Both the position numbers and the translations under genes were made by a program. The notes below the pieces were generated by a model that ran no database searches, was not told the origin of the DNA, and saw only the letters and a program-made list of their open reading frames with translations. DNA of 64,000 nt, taken from positions 3,286,001 to 3,350,000 of the forward strand of contig NC_089437.1 of the NCBI RefSeq assembly GCF_026210795.1. Reading direction: 5' to 3'. This stretch comes from Rhizophagus irregularis. Lineage: Eukaryota > Glomeromycota > Glomeromycetes > Glomerales > Glomeraceae. Below are positions 28,910 to 40,924 of the stretch, in pieces. Position 1 is the stretch's first letter. Every line of letters begins with the position of its first letter.

Positions 28910-29189
28910 TGAAAATTAATAATAGGTAACGATTAGGTCTGTTAACATGGTATATATATTTAAAATTATTATATTATATTTCAAGAATAATTTTCACTTC
29001 TTATGATTAGATATGAAAAAAAATGATATCGAGATATGACTTAATGACATTTAATTCATTATTGCTATTCGTATTTCGTCTAAATTTAAGATCTTTGTGA
29101 ATTTGAACGACTTTTAATTTTGGTTCTCAATTTAAGGTATTACTCGTTACTCGCTAATAAATTTTTACGAATAATCAATTGTATAATAA

Positions 29190-29275
29190 TATAATAATTT
29201 ATTTAAAGTGTTAATAAAATGAAATTATTTAAATTACAAACTAAGAGTCTCTATTCTTAGTGTTTAAATGATTCT
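29190..29275 (-). repeat. Second orphan kinase-gene 3' flank
   Basis: Matches the 3' flank of kinase genes C and D (36100-36170 and 41530-41620): AGTGTTAAxAAATGAA, then ATTACAAACTAAGAGTCT, then CTATTCTTAGTGTTTAAAT. The inner part can form an ACTAAGA/TTCTTAGT hairpin. No kinase exons accompany it. Confidence 0.6.
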
Positions 29276-29835
29276 AAATCAAAATATATATATAAAATAA
29301 TAAAAAATCGTCAAAATCGTTATTTTGCCGATCTTTAACACAACAAGTGATGTAGTACAATGATTTTTGATCACTGTATTCCCACACTATTCCCAATAAT
29401 ATCGATAGGCGCGATTAACAAGCACATCATCAATTGCAGAATCACAAATCACATGAGATACGATCATTTTTTACTCACGAGTCGCGTCGCGAGTCGCACT
29501 TTTTTACTTTATACCATCAGTTTTCTCTAAAAAAAAAAAAAATACTCCCTCTTTTCAGAACATTCTTTCCAAAATGTCCTAGAGTCCGAACATGAGTCAT
29601 GGCTTCCAAGCTACCTAGTTGTAATGTACAATAGGAGTAATAGGAAGCAGATCTCTGTCATGTAATGCTTGAAAAGCTTATTGTCGTCACCTCATTCAAG
29701 CTAAGGTAAGACGAAAGTGCCCTCAATTTTTCTTCTTGCACTTCTTAGCGAAGTCCGTGCGGGTCAAGACAAATTTTTAACGATATTTTCAGCAAAGCTA
29801 ATATTAAATATTTATTATACTATCTTTATCTTAGA

Positions 29836-29998
29836 CGTACTCCAGTTGGGCAACGTTCTCAACCACCTCCCAACTTTTCCTCCAGAAGTAATAGTGATAA
29901 TAGTCATATCCTTCCATAAAAAAGAAAGGTGTGAAAGATTTTGAATTAGGTAAAACCCTTGGTGAAGGTTCATACTCTAGCATTACTAGTTTTCTAGA
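29836..29998 (+). pseudogene. Fragment of a PDK1/Pkh-like AGC kinase gene
   Basis: A Pro/Ser-rich stretch (RSQPPPNFSSRSNSDNSHIL) is followed, after a one-base frame change, by GVKDFELGKTLGEGSYSSI. The latter is the beta1 strand and glycine loop of a protein kinase, in the form used by PDK1/Pkh kinases (F-x-x-G-x-x-LGEGSYS). Nothing of the remaining kinase domain follows. It is therefore a small dislocated exon fragment. Confidence 0.5.
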
Positions 29999-30059
29999 TG
30001 TGTTCAGGAGACTTTAAAAGAGGTGTGTATTTTTTTATTTGCAAAGTGAGTAACTTCCT

Positions 30060-30340
30060 AAGCCAAAATTAGGGAGTTCACAAATTTTACTTAGGAGGGT
30101 ACTGGATTTATTTGCTTGGGTTGGGTAAGGGTGAGCAAATTGGGTAACTCCTAGGAAAATCTAGAACGGATTACTCAATTGAGTCGGGGAGTTCACAAGG
30201 TTGACTTAGGAGAATTACCTGCTTTTTCTTTTTATTTTATTTTATTTTTATTTTTATTTTTATTTTTATTTTTTTTATTCCTTTTTTTCTTCTTTTTTTT
30301 TCTTTCTTTTTTCTTTTTCTTTTTGTTCACTTGATAACCA
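30060..30340. repeat. Short direct repeats and T-rich pentanucleotide tract
   Basis: Two copies of GGGAGTTCACAA followed by TTxACTTAGGAG lie at about 30067-30098 and 30187-30214. They are followed by a pure pyrimidine-rich TTTTA/TTTTTA tract (about 30222-30330). No coding sequence. Confidence 0.6.
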
Positions 30341-30929
30341 ACTCAAGCAGACAACATCCTACTTTGTTATTAGTAAAGTCTGCTAATTCTAAAGGAGGAA
30401 TTGGCTATGTCTTCTTTACCATTAAATAAAAATTTAGCACATTATTAATAATTTTTTCTTTCTAATAACAGATAATAGGTAAATGCAGAGATTTACAATC
30501 ACTGGTAGAATAAAGAAATTTCAACTTTAAAAGGAATAATATTTGGTAAATAACTAATTTGAAAATTATTCTAAGAACATTATATATCACGCATTTATTT
30601 TTTTTCTTTTTTCTAATTAATGGTTTACTAGAGATACTAATTACAAATAAACTAGATAATCATTTATCACTGAGATTAAAAATATTATTGCTTTGGGTGG
30701 TGATTCCAGTATGTGGTAAAAGTCCTGTCATTATATTAGTATTAAAAATAAAGTTATTAGATAAATCAACTAAAATCAAAAGATAACATTTTAATAAAAA
30801 AAATCATTCAATTTTTTTTTAAAAAAAAAACAAATCACTTAAATATTTGATACTATTGTAATGTAGAAATTTTAAATTCGGACTTAATCTATAAATCTCC
30901 ATTTGAATTTTTATAAATTTTTATGATTC

Positions 30930-32430
30930 TGTATATAATCTACTACATAAATTCCTATGGTATATATATATATATATTATATATGTATAATATTTAATAT
31001 CTTGTAATAAATTAAAATCAAAATAATCTTTGATTAATTGTCCATCTCTAATAAGTTTATATTCAACTTCCAACATATCTTTTTCAAATTCATATAATTG
31101 TTTTGTCATATAATTGTTTTGTCACCTCGTCTCTTAATGCAAATCATTAGCCGTCACTTCCATAGCTGAAAATGATTTGACTGTTATATAATGAATTTTT
31201 TCAAATTCCAATAATAAAGGTTAAAATGATATCGATGTTGTATCAAAGGAAATAGAAAAAAATATATATTAGAGAAAGATATAAATTATGTAAAGAATTA
31301 GTAATATATCTATATTACTTACATTCAGTACTAACATCCCAATAATCACATGATAGTTCTAATGTTTTTGCAAATAAGACATCTTCATTCTACAGGATGA
31401 TTATGTATTTTCAAGTCTTAATTATCTGACTCGTTGAATTTTCCATTTTTTGTACTTTAGCTGCGAATCCAATTTTTCGTCTTTACCATCTTCTTTAGGT
31501 AGATTTGTTCTGTCCATAATTCTTCCAAATGTGATGGAATATGTAATGATACTTGTGACCTTTTCTATCGATATACTTGTCATGTAAAGAAGGATTGAAA
31601 TTCTAACAATTGCTTTGATAATTCATTTCCATGTACTCCGTTCATTAATAACTAGAGTAGATTAAGAATTCAAACAGCGTTGAAGAAGATCAAGATAAAA
31701 ACTTTGATTGCTTATAGCTACTTCATACATACCGTGACAGCTTTTCTAACTTATAGCTTAATTATCATAAAAGATTCCCAATGATAATCCATAATATGTC
31801 TTATTAAAGCATTGATTAAACATCAACTATTCAAGCAAAAGACATAATCAGCAGATGAAAGACATTGAAATTTGTTGGTTGCTTTACTATTGCATCATGT
31901 AATACATCAATACCATATAATTTAATCATTGAAGTTGCAGAATTTTTATCCACTGTGGCTAATTTAATAATCATAGCCATGGCAGGTCTGCAAATATTCA
32001 CTAATATTGCTTTACTAAACTATCATCTAATAAAAAGAAATTTAATTAGATAAAAAATTATTTAAGACGAAAAAAAGACGCATACTTTGATTACTTTGTT
32101 TTTCTACTTTATTAAATCAGAACCTGATTATATTCTATAAGAATTTGCATTGGTGTCAATGCATACATAATAATTAAATTATTTATTATATCAATAAGAG
32201 ATTTTAAGCCATTTCGGTTTAAAAACTTGTCAAAGAATTCTACTTTATAAAAAAAAAAAAATTGAATATACTGTATGTTATACGTCTTCTTAGAATAATC
32301 ATATCTGGGCTTGCTTACTTTTATGTACCTAAGAATAAAATGGTCAATTTTAGATCTGTCATTATAGGAGAACCTAATTTTCACAACTTTCAACCAACTT
32401 TGATCAATGGAATTTTGACCATTCATTCTC
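30930..32430 (-). pseudogene. Decayed ELMO/CED-12-like armadillo protein gene
   Basis: Minus-strand pieces, in order, resemble parts of ELMO-family proteins (regulators of Rac-type GTPases with DOCK proteins): FFDKFLNRNGLKSLIDIINN with YALTPMQILIEYNQ (about 32250-32110); after an intron-like gap, RPAMAMIIKLATVDKNSATS and KLYGIDVLHDAIVKQPTN (about 31995-31870); and later RDEVTKQLYEFEKDMLEVEY (about 31130-31060). The order fits the ELMO armadillo region (F-x-x-x-x-GI-x-x-L, LTxxxELMD, and the xNEMxxQLYxLQ helix). Frame breaks and missing pieces show that it is dead. Family assignment is from motif resemblance only; another ARM-repeat protein remains possible. Confidence 0.4.
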
Positions 32431-33229
32431 TTTTATTTTCCGTCAGAGATTCGCGAGACTTGATTATTTATTTGATCCATTTATATACAAATAAAATTAA
32501 TTATCTCATCAGTAATAAAGGGTATATAATTTTAATAATTTTTATATAGATTGAGCAATATAACACATTTTACAGTTTTTGGAATATGGTTTTTTATAAT
32601 ATACTTGTACATTATGGAAAATAATGCTTATGGGAGTTGAACAAATTTTTCTTAAAAAATAAAATTTTAGTTTTTTTTGTCTCATATTTGTACCATAGAT
32701 CGGCAGATAAAAAAAATAATAAATAATCATTAGATTTTATCTATCTATTTAATTTGCCCTTCGATAATGACATATCAGAATGTCGGTCAGAATAATTTAG
32801 TTTATGGTAAAAAAATTAAAAGAAAAATTTTGCTTCAAAGTGGAATGAATGTTACATTAATAATTAATTCAAAATATAAATCACTCATATATGCAAGATT
32901 AAATTTATGTTCGCCCTTCGCTCCACTTGGAAAGATAATTAAAGTTCTTCTATTATTTTTTTCTAAAATTTACAATCGAACAATGTAAGTTTTAATGAGT
33001 AAAAAAAAATCAATACATACAAAATAATAAAATAATCGTAATATTAAAAAATTGATATAATTTATATCAATTAAACATTTTTTTAAAACATTTTGTGAAA
33101 CCGTTTAACATCATGTTATTAATTATTATGAGAAATAAACCAATAATCTTAATGTGAAAGTATTTTTATAATGTTGAGCAACGTTAGCTATTTTAATAGG
33201 AATACGAAACATTTTTAATTACGGTTTGA

Positions 33230-33396
33230 CCCTGTAAAAAAAGCCAATCCATTCCATCTTTTTTTCGTAAAAGGCTCATATTTCTGGAATTAATAACCTT
33301 ATATCACGGAATTTATCGAATTATTTACATTTTCCATAAATGGATCTGTGAAAGGCTCAGTTTTTACAGAAATAACGGATAAAATTTTTTATAGGG
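33230..33396. mobile_element. MITE with CCCTRTAAAAAA terminal inverted repeats, copy 2
   Basis: Left end CCCTGTAAAAAAAGCCAATC; right end, reverse-complemented, CCCTATAAAAAATTTTATCC. TGA occurs immediately outside both ends, a possible 3-bp target duplication. Same family as 14372-14569 but shorter inside. Confidence 0.65.
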
Positions 33397-33539
33397 TGAT
33401 CGTTATAGCAAACATATCAAGAAGCTTCTGTACGAGATTATTCCTATTTAACAAGTTTTATGTCGATTTATTAATTATTCCATTAAATAAAAGGTTTTCT
33501 GTTAAAGCAATAAAGGGAAAAATATTTTTTTATATTTAA

Positions 33540-35956
33540 AATGATAAATAATTTAGAACTTAAATTATTGAGAGTATAAAATGAATTTCTTAATTCTTAT
33601 TCGTATAAATTTTTACTGACTATTTTTAAACTACAATAAATCTCCAACCTGTGAGTTAATGATGTAGCCATGAGAGTCAGGCAAATATTTGGTTTACTAA
33701 AATATTTATTCTAAAAATAGATAAAGAATATAATTTAAACAGTAAAAAAAAATACTATATACTTTGATTTCCTGTCTTATTTAAATCTTCATGTTATTAT
33801 GGGTATTTACAAAATAACGAATTAAAAACCTTATTTATTTTAGCTATCGAGGAAAATAAAGTATCAAATTTTAGTATTAAAATCAATTAAAGCTAGGCGT
33901 TAAGCATTGTAAGCAATAAACTATTACAGGTCCTCCTTGAATAAGAATTCACATAGTGGAATATTTGGAGTAAATAAAGAGACCAAGTCATTAATTATTA
34001 ATCATAACTCGTTAATACAGTCATATTATTAAATACCATCTTGTGGGATCTAAGGAAAATAAATACTTGGCAAGACTAAACCGAGCTTCAAGTGTGGGTT
34101 TATTAAGGTAGAGATAGGGATAAATAATGATTTTTCAATTTGATTAAATTAGTTTCAACAATTTTTACTTGAAATTTCATATGATCAAAGAATTACTCAG
34201 TAGAAAGCTCTTTTAGCTTTCGATATTTGGGGATGGTATTAAGTTGTTGCCTTGCAACTTATGCACCTTGTCCTTTCGCCTTTGTGAATTTACAATTACT
34301 CATTGCTTTTAATTCTAGCAACAATTCAAATCTTCAAAGTCATATTGACATATTACAAGAACATTTCCAATTGCGAAATAAATTCCATTTCATCTTTCTT
34401 GAACTTATTTTTTAAAACTTCTTCTTCCTACCAATAGCACTCTATCACAACCCAATTTTTTTTCTACTTCAAGAACAAACAAGAAAATAAAATAAATGAA
34501 ACTATTAAAATTTCTTGTTCAATCATATCAACTGCTTCATCAATCATTCTTTCTAAATTTTTCTACACGGTTCCAGATTATTCTTATCCATATTTTCATT
34601 CATTTCTTCTGTAAATTTATTTTGCATAGAGCAATTAAAGCCGAATTTTGCGTTTAAGAAAGTAGAATTCTAGAGAAAGTTGAGTATTGCATTAACAGGT
34701 TTATTTGTAATCAATATACATAATGTCGACTAAATTTGATTCAAATGACTCAGACACAAATGACCAGTTATTTCAAACTCAACGAAACATTTTTTTCATA
34801 ATATTATATTAAAAAATGTTTCACATTAATGCTTTAACAAAAATACTGCAAAAACATTTTTTTCCAAATATTATATTAAAAAAACAAACGTTTTGTAACG
34901 TTTTTTCAATATTTTAATAAAAATGTTGTAAAAATGTTTTTATATTAAAAAAAAAATGTTTTACGATGTTTTTTATATTTAATAAAAATATATGAAATAA
35001 ACCATATTTTTTTTTTTGGTCAACCAAACAGATAATTTGCCGATATAACCTGACTTAACCTGATCTGAAAAAAAAAATTCGCAAATGAATTCATGAACTT
35101 TTAAATAAAAATTTTCAAATTTAAGCCACGCAAATCTTGTTTAACCGCCAAAAATATTTCTGTATTTATTGTAGGCCATCTTTATTTTCATAATGGAAAT
35201 CAAAAATGTATAATAAAAAAAATATCTTGTTGTTACTTTGAGTGATGATATGCTAAATCTTATTATCATAATATATAAATGAATATAATATCATAATTAC
35301 GCAATGCGAATATAATTTATTAATATTGAATTGTAATGTAAAATTTAAATATGTTATCTGTGACATTAGAGAATATTATTACAAATTTAATAAGTTTAAA
35401 AATAACATAGCAATTATTAATTTAATAATAATTTAAAATAAAATGTACTGTTAATATTTATCAAATTCAATAATATAACAAACTAATAAAAATCTTTGGC
35501 ACAATTCTATGAATAAAAAAAGTAATTAGCAAATAATAATAATAATAATAACTGAAATTGCCAAGTTAGAGAGAAACTTAAATTTTACATTGTATATTTA
35601 CAATTAAAAGTCTTTTTACGTGTTATTCTGCGAATAATGAGGATAATGAATCAATATAAAATTACTGATATTTTTATTATTTTTAGCAATGAATAAGTAT
35701 TAAAAATTTCTTGTTGGGGAGAATATACTGTACATTCTTTTTAATGCAAAAGATTAACAGAAGTATATATTGGGAAAGTGTATATCTCATACTATAATAA
35801 TTAAAGCAGTTTATATTTATTAACAGCCCACTTGGCGGTTCTATTCTCTAATCCTTCATTATATGTGTCCATGTCCTCCATGACTTTTCATGCAAACTTA
35901 CGGATGGTCATTACAGGATTACAGGAACGACAATATCACAATAAGAACTTCTGGAA
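33540..35956. other. Intergenic DNA with a degenerate ATTATATTAAAAAA repeat
   Basis: No gene found. At about 34785-34990 a motif of the form ACATTTTTTxxAATATTATATTAAAAAA then TGTTT recurs four times with drift. The minus strand around 34640-34480 holds a short helical piece broken by stops. Confidence 0.4.
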
Positions 35957-36233
35957 CCTGTATTAATAAATCGACAAAATTATAACTGTATATCCAGGAA
36001 TTTTATATATTTTAATGTAATATTTATACGAACCAATTAAATAACATTAATTCATAATAAACAGATATCAATAATAATAAAATAATAATATAATTTATTC
36101 AGTGTTAAAAAATGAATTATTCAAATTACAAACTAATAATCTACTCTATTCTTAGTGTTTAAATAATTCTGGATAAGAAAAATATGAATAATAATTGTAA
36201 AATATAATTGTTGAAAAAAATTTGTAAAGTAAT

Positions 36234-38595
36234 TTAGAATCCATCTATTTAAAAAAAAAAAAATTAGTTCATTATTCGTAAAAGAGTCTAAACTCTTTAA
36301 ATATAAAACATATTATAATTACCATCAAGAATTTCCAATTCATCTTGTTCTTCTGAATGAAGATTTGGATTATTATATATTGCATCTTCATCTATAAAAA
36401 AATAAAATAATTAGAAATTGATTAAATTGATTACAAGATTTTATTATTTTATAAATCATATACCATCAATATAATCAATGTTATGCTTATTTACTTGCTG
36501 TATAATTTTTATTTTATTATCATTTTGAATATCTATAAAAATTAATTATTATTATTAAAATTACAATTTGTATATTTAATCGTAATTAGTATGATTTTAC
36601 TTACAATTATTATTTGAATTTATTTGCATATCTTCAAATACTTCAGATAATTTTTTATCGTCATCTAATCATTAATAAAAAGTTAACAATTTTTTTCAAA
36701 GAATATAACTTTAAAATTAATAGTAATTGTTCACCTTTAATTATATTACTTGATTTTGATGTATTAGATGTTTTACTAACATCCTTGTCATTAAAATCAT
36801 CAACTAAATGGATTAATTAATAAACCAAAACGGTTATTAGTATTATCGTTATCGAATTTAAAAATATTTCAATAAAATACTTACTATTATAAGGGATATT
36901 ATAGCTATAAGGTTTACTATGAAATGCTTTATAATCATTATGTTAGCCAAATACTTTAAATTTAACTCAGTATAAAATAATAATAATATATACCCTCTTG
37001 TTCTTCTGTTTATTAGTTCAAATGAGATATTTAAAATTAATGTTAGATTGTTTGTAATATGCAAAACATAATGTATATTTGTGTCTTCTCATACCTTCAG
37101 TTGCATTTTTTGGTTCAGGTAGATTTTTAAATTGATAAACTTTACTTGTAAATAATCTGCTACTTGTATTGCTATTTTCAAAATTATCTATTTCATTTAC
37201 TTTTGAAATAGTATTTGCTTTTGGTTTAGATAATCTAGTTTTTTCAATTAATTTTTCAATTATGCTTTTATTTTTTTTTAATTCATTTTGATAATTTAAC
37301 CTATTCATTTCAACTATTTTATTAACAAGAGTATTAATATCAGGCCTTTTTGTTGAATCAGCATCCCAACATTGTTCCATTAATTTTTTATATTCTAAAG
37401 GAGTTCCTGGTACTATTTTTGGCCTCATTCCATTTATTATATTCATTGCAAGATAATAATCATTTTCAAAATTAATAAAAGGTGGTTGTCCGGATGAGAT
37501 TTCCCACATAAGCATACCAATACTATAGACATCAGACGCAAAAGAATACTCCATTTTTACAATAACTTCGGGAGCTATATAAGGAAGATTTCCATATATA
37601 CTATTTAATGGTTTATCAGCTGGTCCACAAAATCCAAAATCACTGATTCGGAACTGTTGAACAAATTGACCAAATAATATGTTTCCGGAATGTAAATCTC
37701 TATGAATTGCATTTTCTCGACGGATTTGACAAAGTGCATTAGTAATAGATTTAATTATTTGAATTCTTTCTTTCCATGTAAGTTTATTATGATTTTGTTG
37801 TAAATATTCTCTTAAATTTATACCAAAACGACACATTACAAGCATATAATTTTCATTTGATGGATTTTTTGTTAAACCATAACATTCAACAACTTGTGAA
37901 TATTTGTTACTTATAGATAAATGAGATTTACCCTATGAAAGTTAATGCATATTAATATAAAAGAATTTTGAATCATCATTTTCAAATAATTTTAAATTAC
38001 ATACCTCTTCAAACCAACTTCTATTAGCACTTTCAACATTTTCTAACTTTTTGAGTATTACTTTTTGCCTTCCAAATCTTTTTAGTTGTTTTTCTTTTGA
38101 ATCCCATTCATCATAACTTCCATCAATCCAATCTGCCGTATAAATTTCAGAGCATCCACCTTTAGTTAAATAATTAATATTTTGTAAATTATTATATGGA
38201 ATCCATTCTACTATTTTATTTAGATTAAGTGTTTCTATTTGACATTGCTGTATTAAATTATCAATATCATTATTTCCAGATGTCCAATTTGAAAAATTCG
38301 ATTTTAAATAATTTCGAACACAATGTTCACAGTATAACGTAGCTAAACATTCATCATGACAATTTTCACAAATTCTTTTTGTTCCTTCATTTTCAAAAAG
38401 TTTATAATAATCAAAATCTTTATTTAACTCTTTTATTGCATATGATTTTTCATTTTTTGTAAGAGATTTATCAGCAAGAATAGTTTTTTTCGTAAATTCA
38501 AATTGTTTGTCTAAGGTATTTTGGATATTATAATCTATTAATGAATATGCTCTATTGTACGCAGTAAAAACTATGTCGTTTCGAATAGAAGTCAT
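36234..38595 (-). CDS. Kinase gene C: TKL-type protein kinase with Cys motif and acidic tail
   Basis: Nine exons: 38595-38005, 37932-37095, 37005-36994 (12 nt), 36926-36885, 36803-36735, 36664-36605, 36532-36464, 36391-36323 and 36244-36234. They sum to 1761 nt, in frame (586 aa). The start aligns with gene E. Residues 76-92 hold C-x2-C-x3-C-x5-C-x2-C; the kinase domain begins near residue 128 (IVEWIPYNNL), with a degenerate Gly loop at about 143-153, lysine 182, HRD 274-276, DFG 295-297 and APE 317-319, so it looks catalytically competent. The tail is polar and acidic (EEQDELEI..DDGF). One local difference from relatives is DADSTKRPD rather than DADPTKRPD. Role unknown; such kinases are greatly expanded in glomeromycete fungi. 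Confidence 0.9.
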
Positions 38596-39629
38596 GATGA
38601 ACAATTTTTTAGAAAATAATAACGTTAGCTTGTAAAATTTAATGAGGAAAAAGAGCGGCGGAAATTTTATAATTCAAACATTCCATTATTTATAAAAACA
38701 AATATGTTATGTAACTCACATGAGGATGGATCGTCATTTACTACCCGGTAGGAAAAGATTTAATGGGTGTCAAAAAATATAAATAATATTCATTTTAATG
38801 TTTCACGGAGGTAAATTAGTCTAAAAAAATCAAAATTTCTTCGCTGGAACGGCCAACATAATTCTAATTAATTTGTGTCTTTATTTTAGGTAGCGTGTGA
38901 ACGAAATCAGTACAAGAATGTAAACCGTTCGATAACAATTTCTCAACGTATCGTAGAATTTTTTATGCAATAAAATTATAGCGTATATTTTTATTCATAC
39001 AAATTATTGATCATTGACTGACTGAATCGCTCACAAAATCAAAAAAAAAAAGTGATTAATAACGTTTTTTATAAGAAAATTCGATTTATAATTTGGTAAG
39101 AAATTTATTTCTATTTATTTTTTAATGTAGAAATAAAAAAACTATATAATTTAAGTCTATTCACGTTTTAAAAATAAAATTGTTCATAGAAATCACATAA
39201 AGTGTTTTTTTTTCACGCTTTAAAATTTACATACTAATACTTTACATACTAATACAACTTTTTTTTAAAATCAAAAAAAAAAAAACGTTCAAAATTTTAA
39301 AATAATCATTACCACCTATAATCAATAATAAATTATTATAATTCATTAAAATCAATTTTTTGTATAGATAAAACTTCGCCATCATCAAAATTAATTTTGC
39401 TTAATTGCCAAAAAATTCTTCTTAAACCAAAATCAAGTACAGCCATACTTATTGTAACCCATCTTAATATCAATAATGGAAATTCTTCCTAAATAAAAAG
39501 ATAAAAAGTAATATTAAATTTTATTATTTTTAAAGAAATATATGTATAAAAAATTTATATTTATATAAAATAACCTGATTTGTAGTCATTTTGAGTGACG
39601 ATAAACTATAATGAAACAAAGTGTAGTTA

Positions 39630-40745
39630 GGGGATGGCCAGAAAGACGTCATTTTCAAAGGGGGAGAGGGGTTAAGACCATGATGTTACACATTTCCATT
39701 TTTAGACACTTATAGTTAATATAATTCTGGCCGGAATTTTGCATTTCCTAAAATGGATGATGACATAAATCCTAAAATTTAAATTACGTCATTTCTAGCC
39801 GGGAAATATATTATTTTATATAGTTTATATCATATTAGTATAGTCTATTATTTATAATGTAGTTTATAGTATAATGTGGCGTAAATAACAATAATAAAAA
39901 AAATCAACAAAATGTTAAAAAAATCAAAAAAAGAAAAAGAAATTATAATAGAAAATATAGTTAGTAATCATAGCTTAGTTATTAATATGCCATATAATGA
40001 AACGTGAGGTATACTCATAGACCAGATCTGTATAATTTGTAATATTATTGTTTTTTAAATAGTTTATTTGTTTTTAGTGCTTAGATTAGTTTTTAGTATT
40101 AGCTTTTGTTAATACATCCATAATTGATATGGAGTTAGTAGGTAGTATTTTATACTATGATTTGCTTCGAAAGCTTATAAATTGTACTGCGCAATAAATA
40201 AATTAAGAATAAAAAAAAAATAGTATAATGTGGCGTATGGCTTAGCGAGAACCAATTATGGCTGTGATGGGCGATTCGTACGATTTGACCGGAAGACGAG
40301 TCGTACTTTGGACGAGTCGGACAATGGGCGAGTTGGCCAAAGAACTAATCGTCCCAAATTTCGAGCAATATTTAAGGGAAGAGTTTTCGCAGGGGTTTCA
40401 GGGGCAGTGATTTTTCGGTTATTAACACTTAGATAGTACCTTGGGAATATTACAGAGTGCCGGCAGAGGCAGTAATATTGTGAATTCTTTTGTATTTGTT
40501 AATAAAGAACCCGCTGATCACTCCAATTTTTATAAATTTCGTTATTGTTTTTATTGTCAATTTATTTTCGATTGTTACACATTCGATAAAAAATACACTG
40601 TTTATAGTTTTATTGCTAATTGTTGCCGAACCCTGCCAATTTCTTACGATTTACTCTGATTGTCGTCTATTGTTGACCGAATCCTGTAAATTAACCCTCA
40701 CAAATTTCCTTTCGACCCGCACAAATCGGTGGTAACGCCATCCCT
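39630..40745. mobile_element. PIF/Harbinger-like non-autonomous element
   Basis: Comparison with the undisturbed site at 45110-45112 shows a 1116-bp insertion flanked by TTA on both sides (39627-39629 and 40746-40748). The ends are GGGGATGGC and, reverse-complemented, AGGGATGGC. A TTA duplication with GGG-starting ends fits the PIF/Harbinger class. Subtracting a nested retrocopy and its duplication leaves about 760 bp. Three plus-strand frames of 68-81 codons inside (40230-40735) have no recognisable domain. Sequence like its left end also occurs, reverse-complemented, at 62136-62189. Confidence 0.65.
39884..40220 (+). mobile_element. Poly(A)-tailed retrocopy nested in the Harbinger-like element
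   Basis: A 337-bp segment ending in ten A residues is bounded by identical 17-bp repeats, TAGTATAATGTGGCGTA, at 39867-39883 and 40221-40237. Long target duplication plus a 3' poly(A) tail is the hallmark of LINE-machinery insertion. The content has no open frame and may be a SINE or the 3' end of a transcript; I do not recognise the source. Confidence 0.8.
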
Positions 40746-40924
40746 TTACCACTGAACACCCCATAAATAAATTTCTTATTTAGAATTTCAAAATTATTAT
40801 CATGTAAGAATTGTTGTTGTTTCTGTTGTTGCTGTAATTGTTATTGATGAAATAAATCTAATAATTCATAAAATCTTTGTCCGATACAATTGTAATTGAT
40901 GAATTATAAAAATCTTTTAATATT

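Noticed and set aside
36614-36820. Plus-strand 68-codon frame, also present at 42079-42285
   Set aside because: It lies antisense to exons 5 and 6 of kinase genes C and D, and its recurrence is due to the tandem duplication.
40230-40735. Three overlapping small plus-strand frames
   Set aside because: They lie within a transposable-element insertion absent from the paralogous site, with no recognisable domain.
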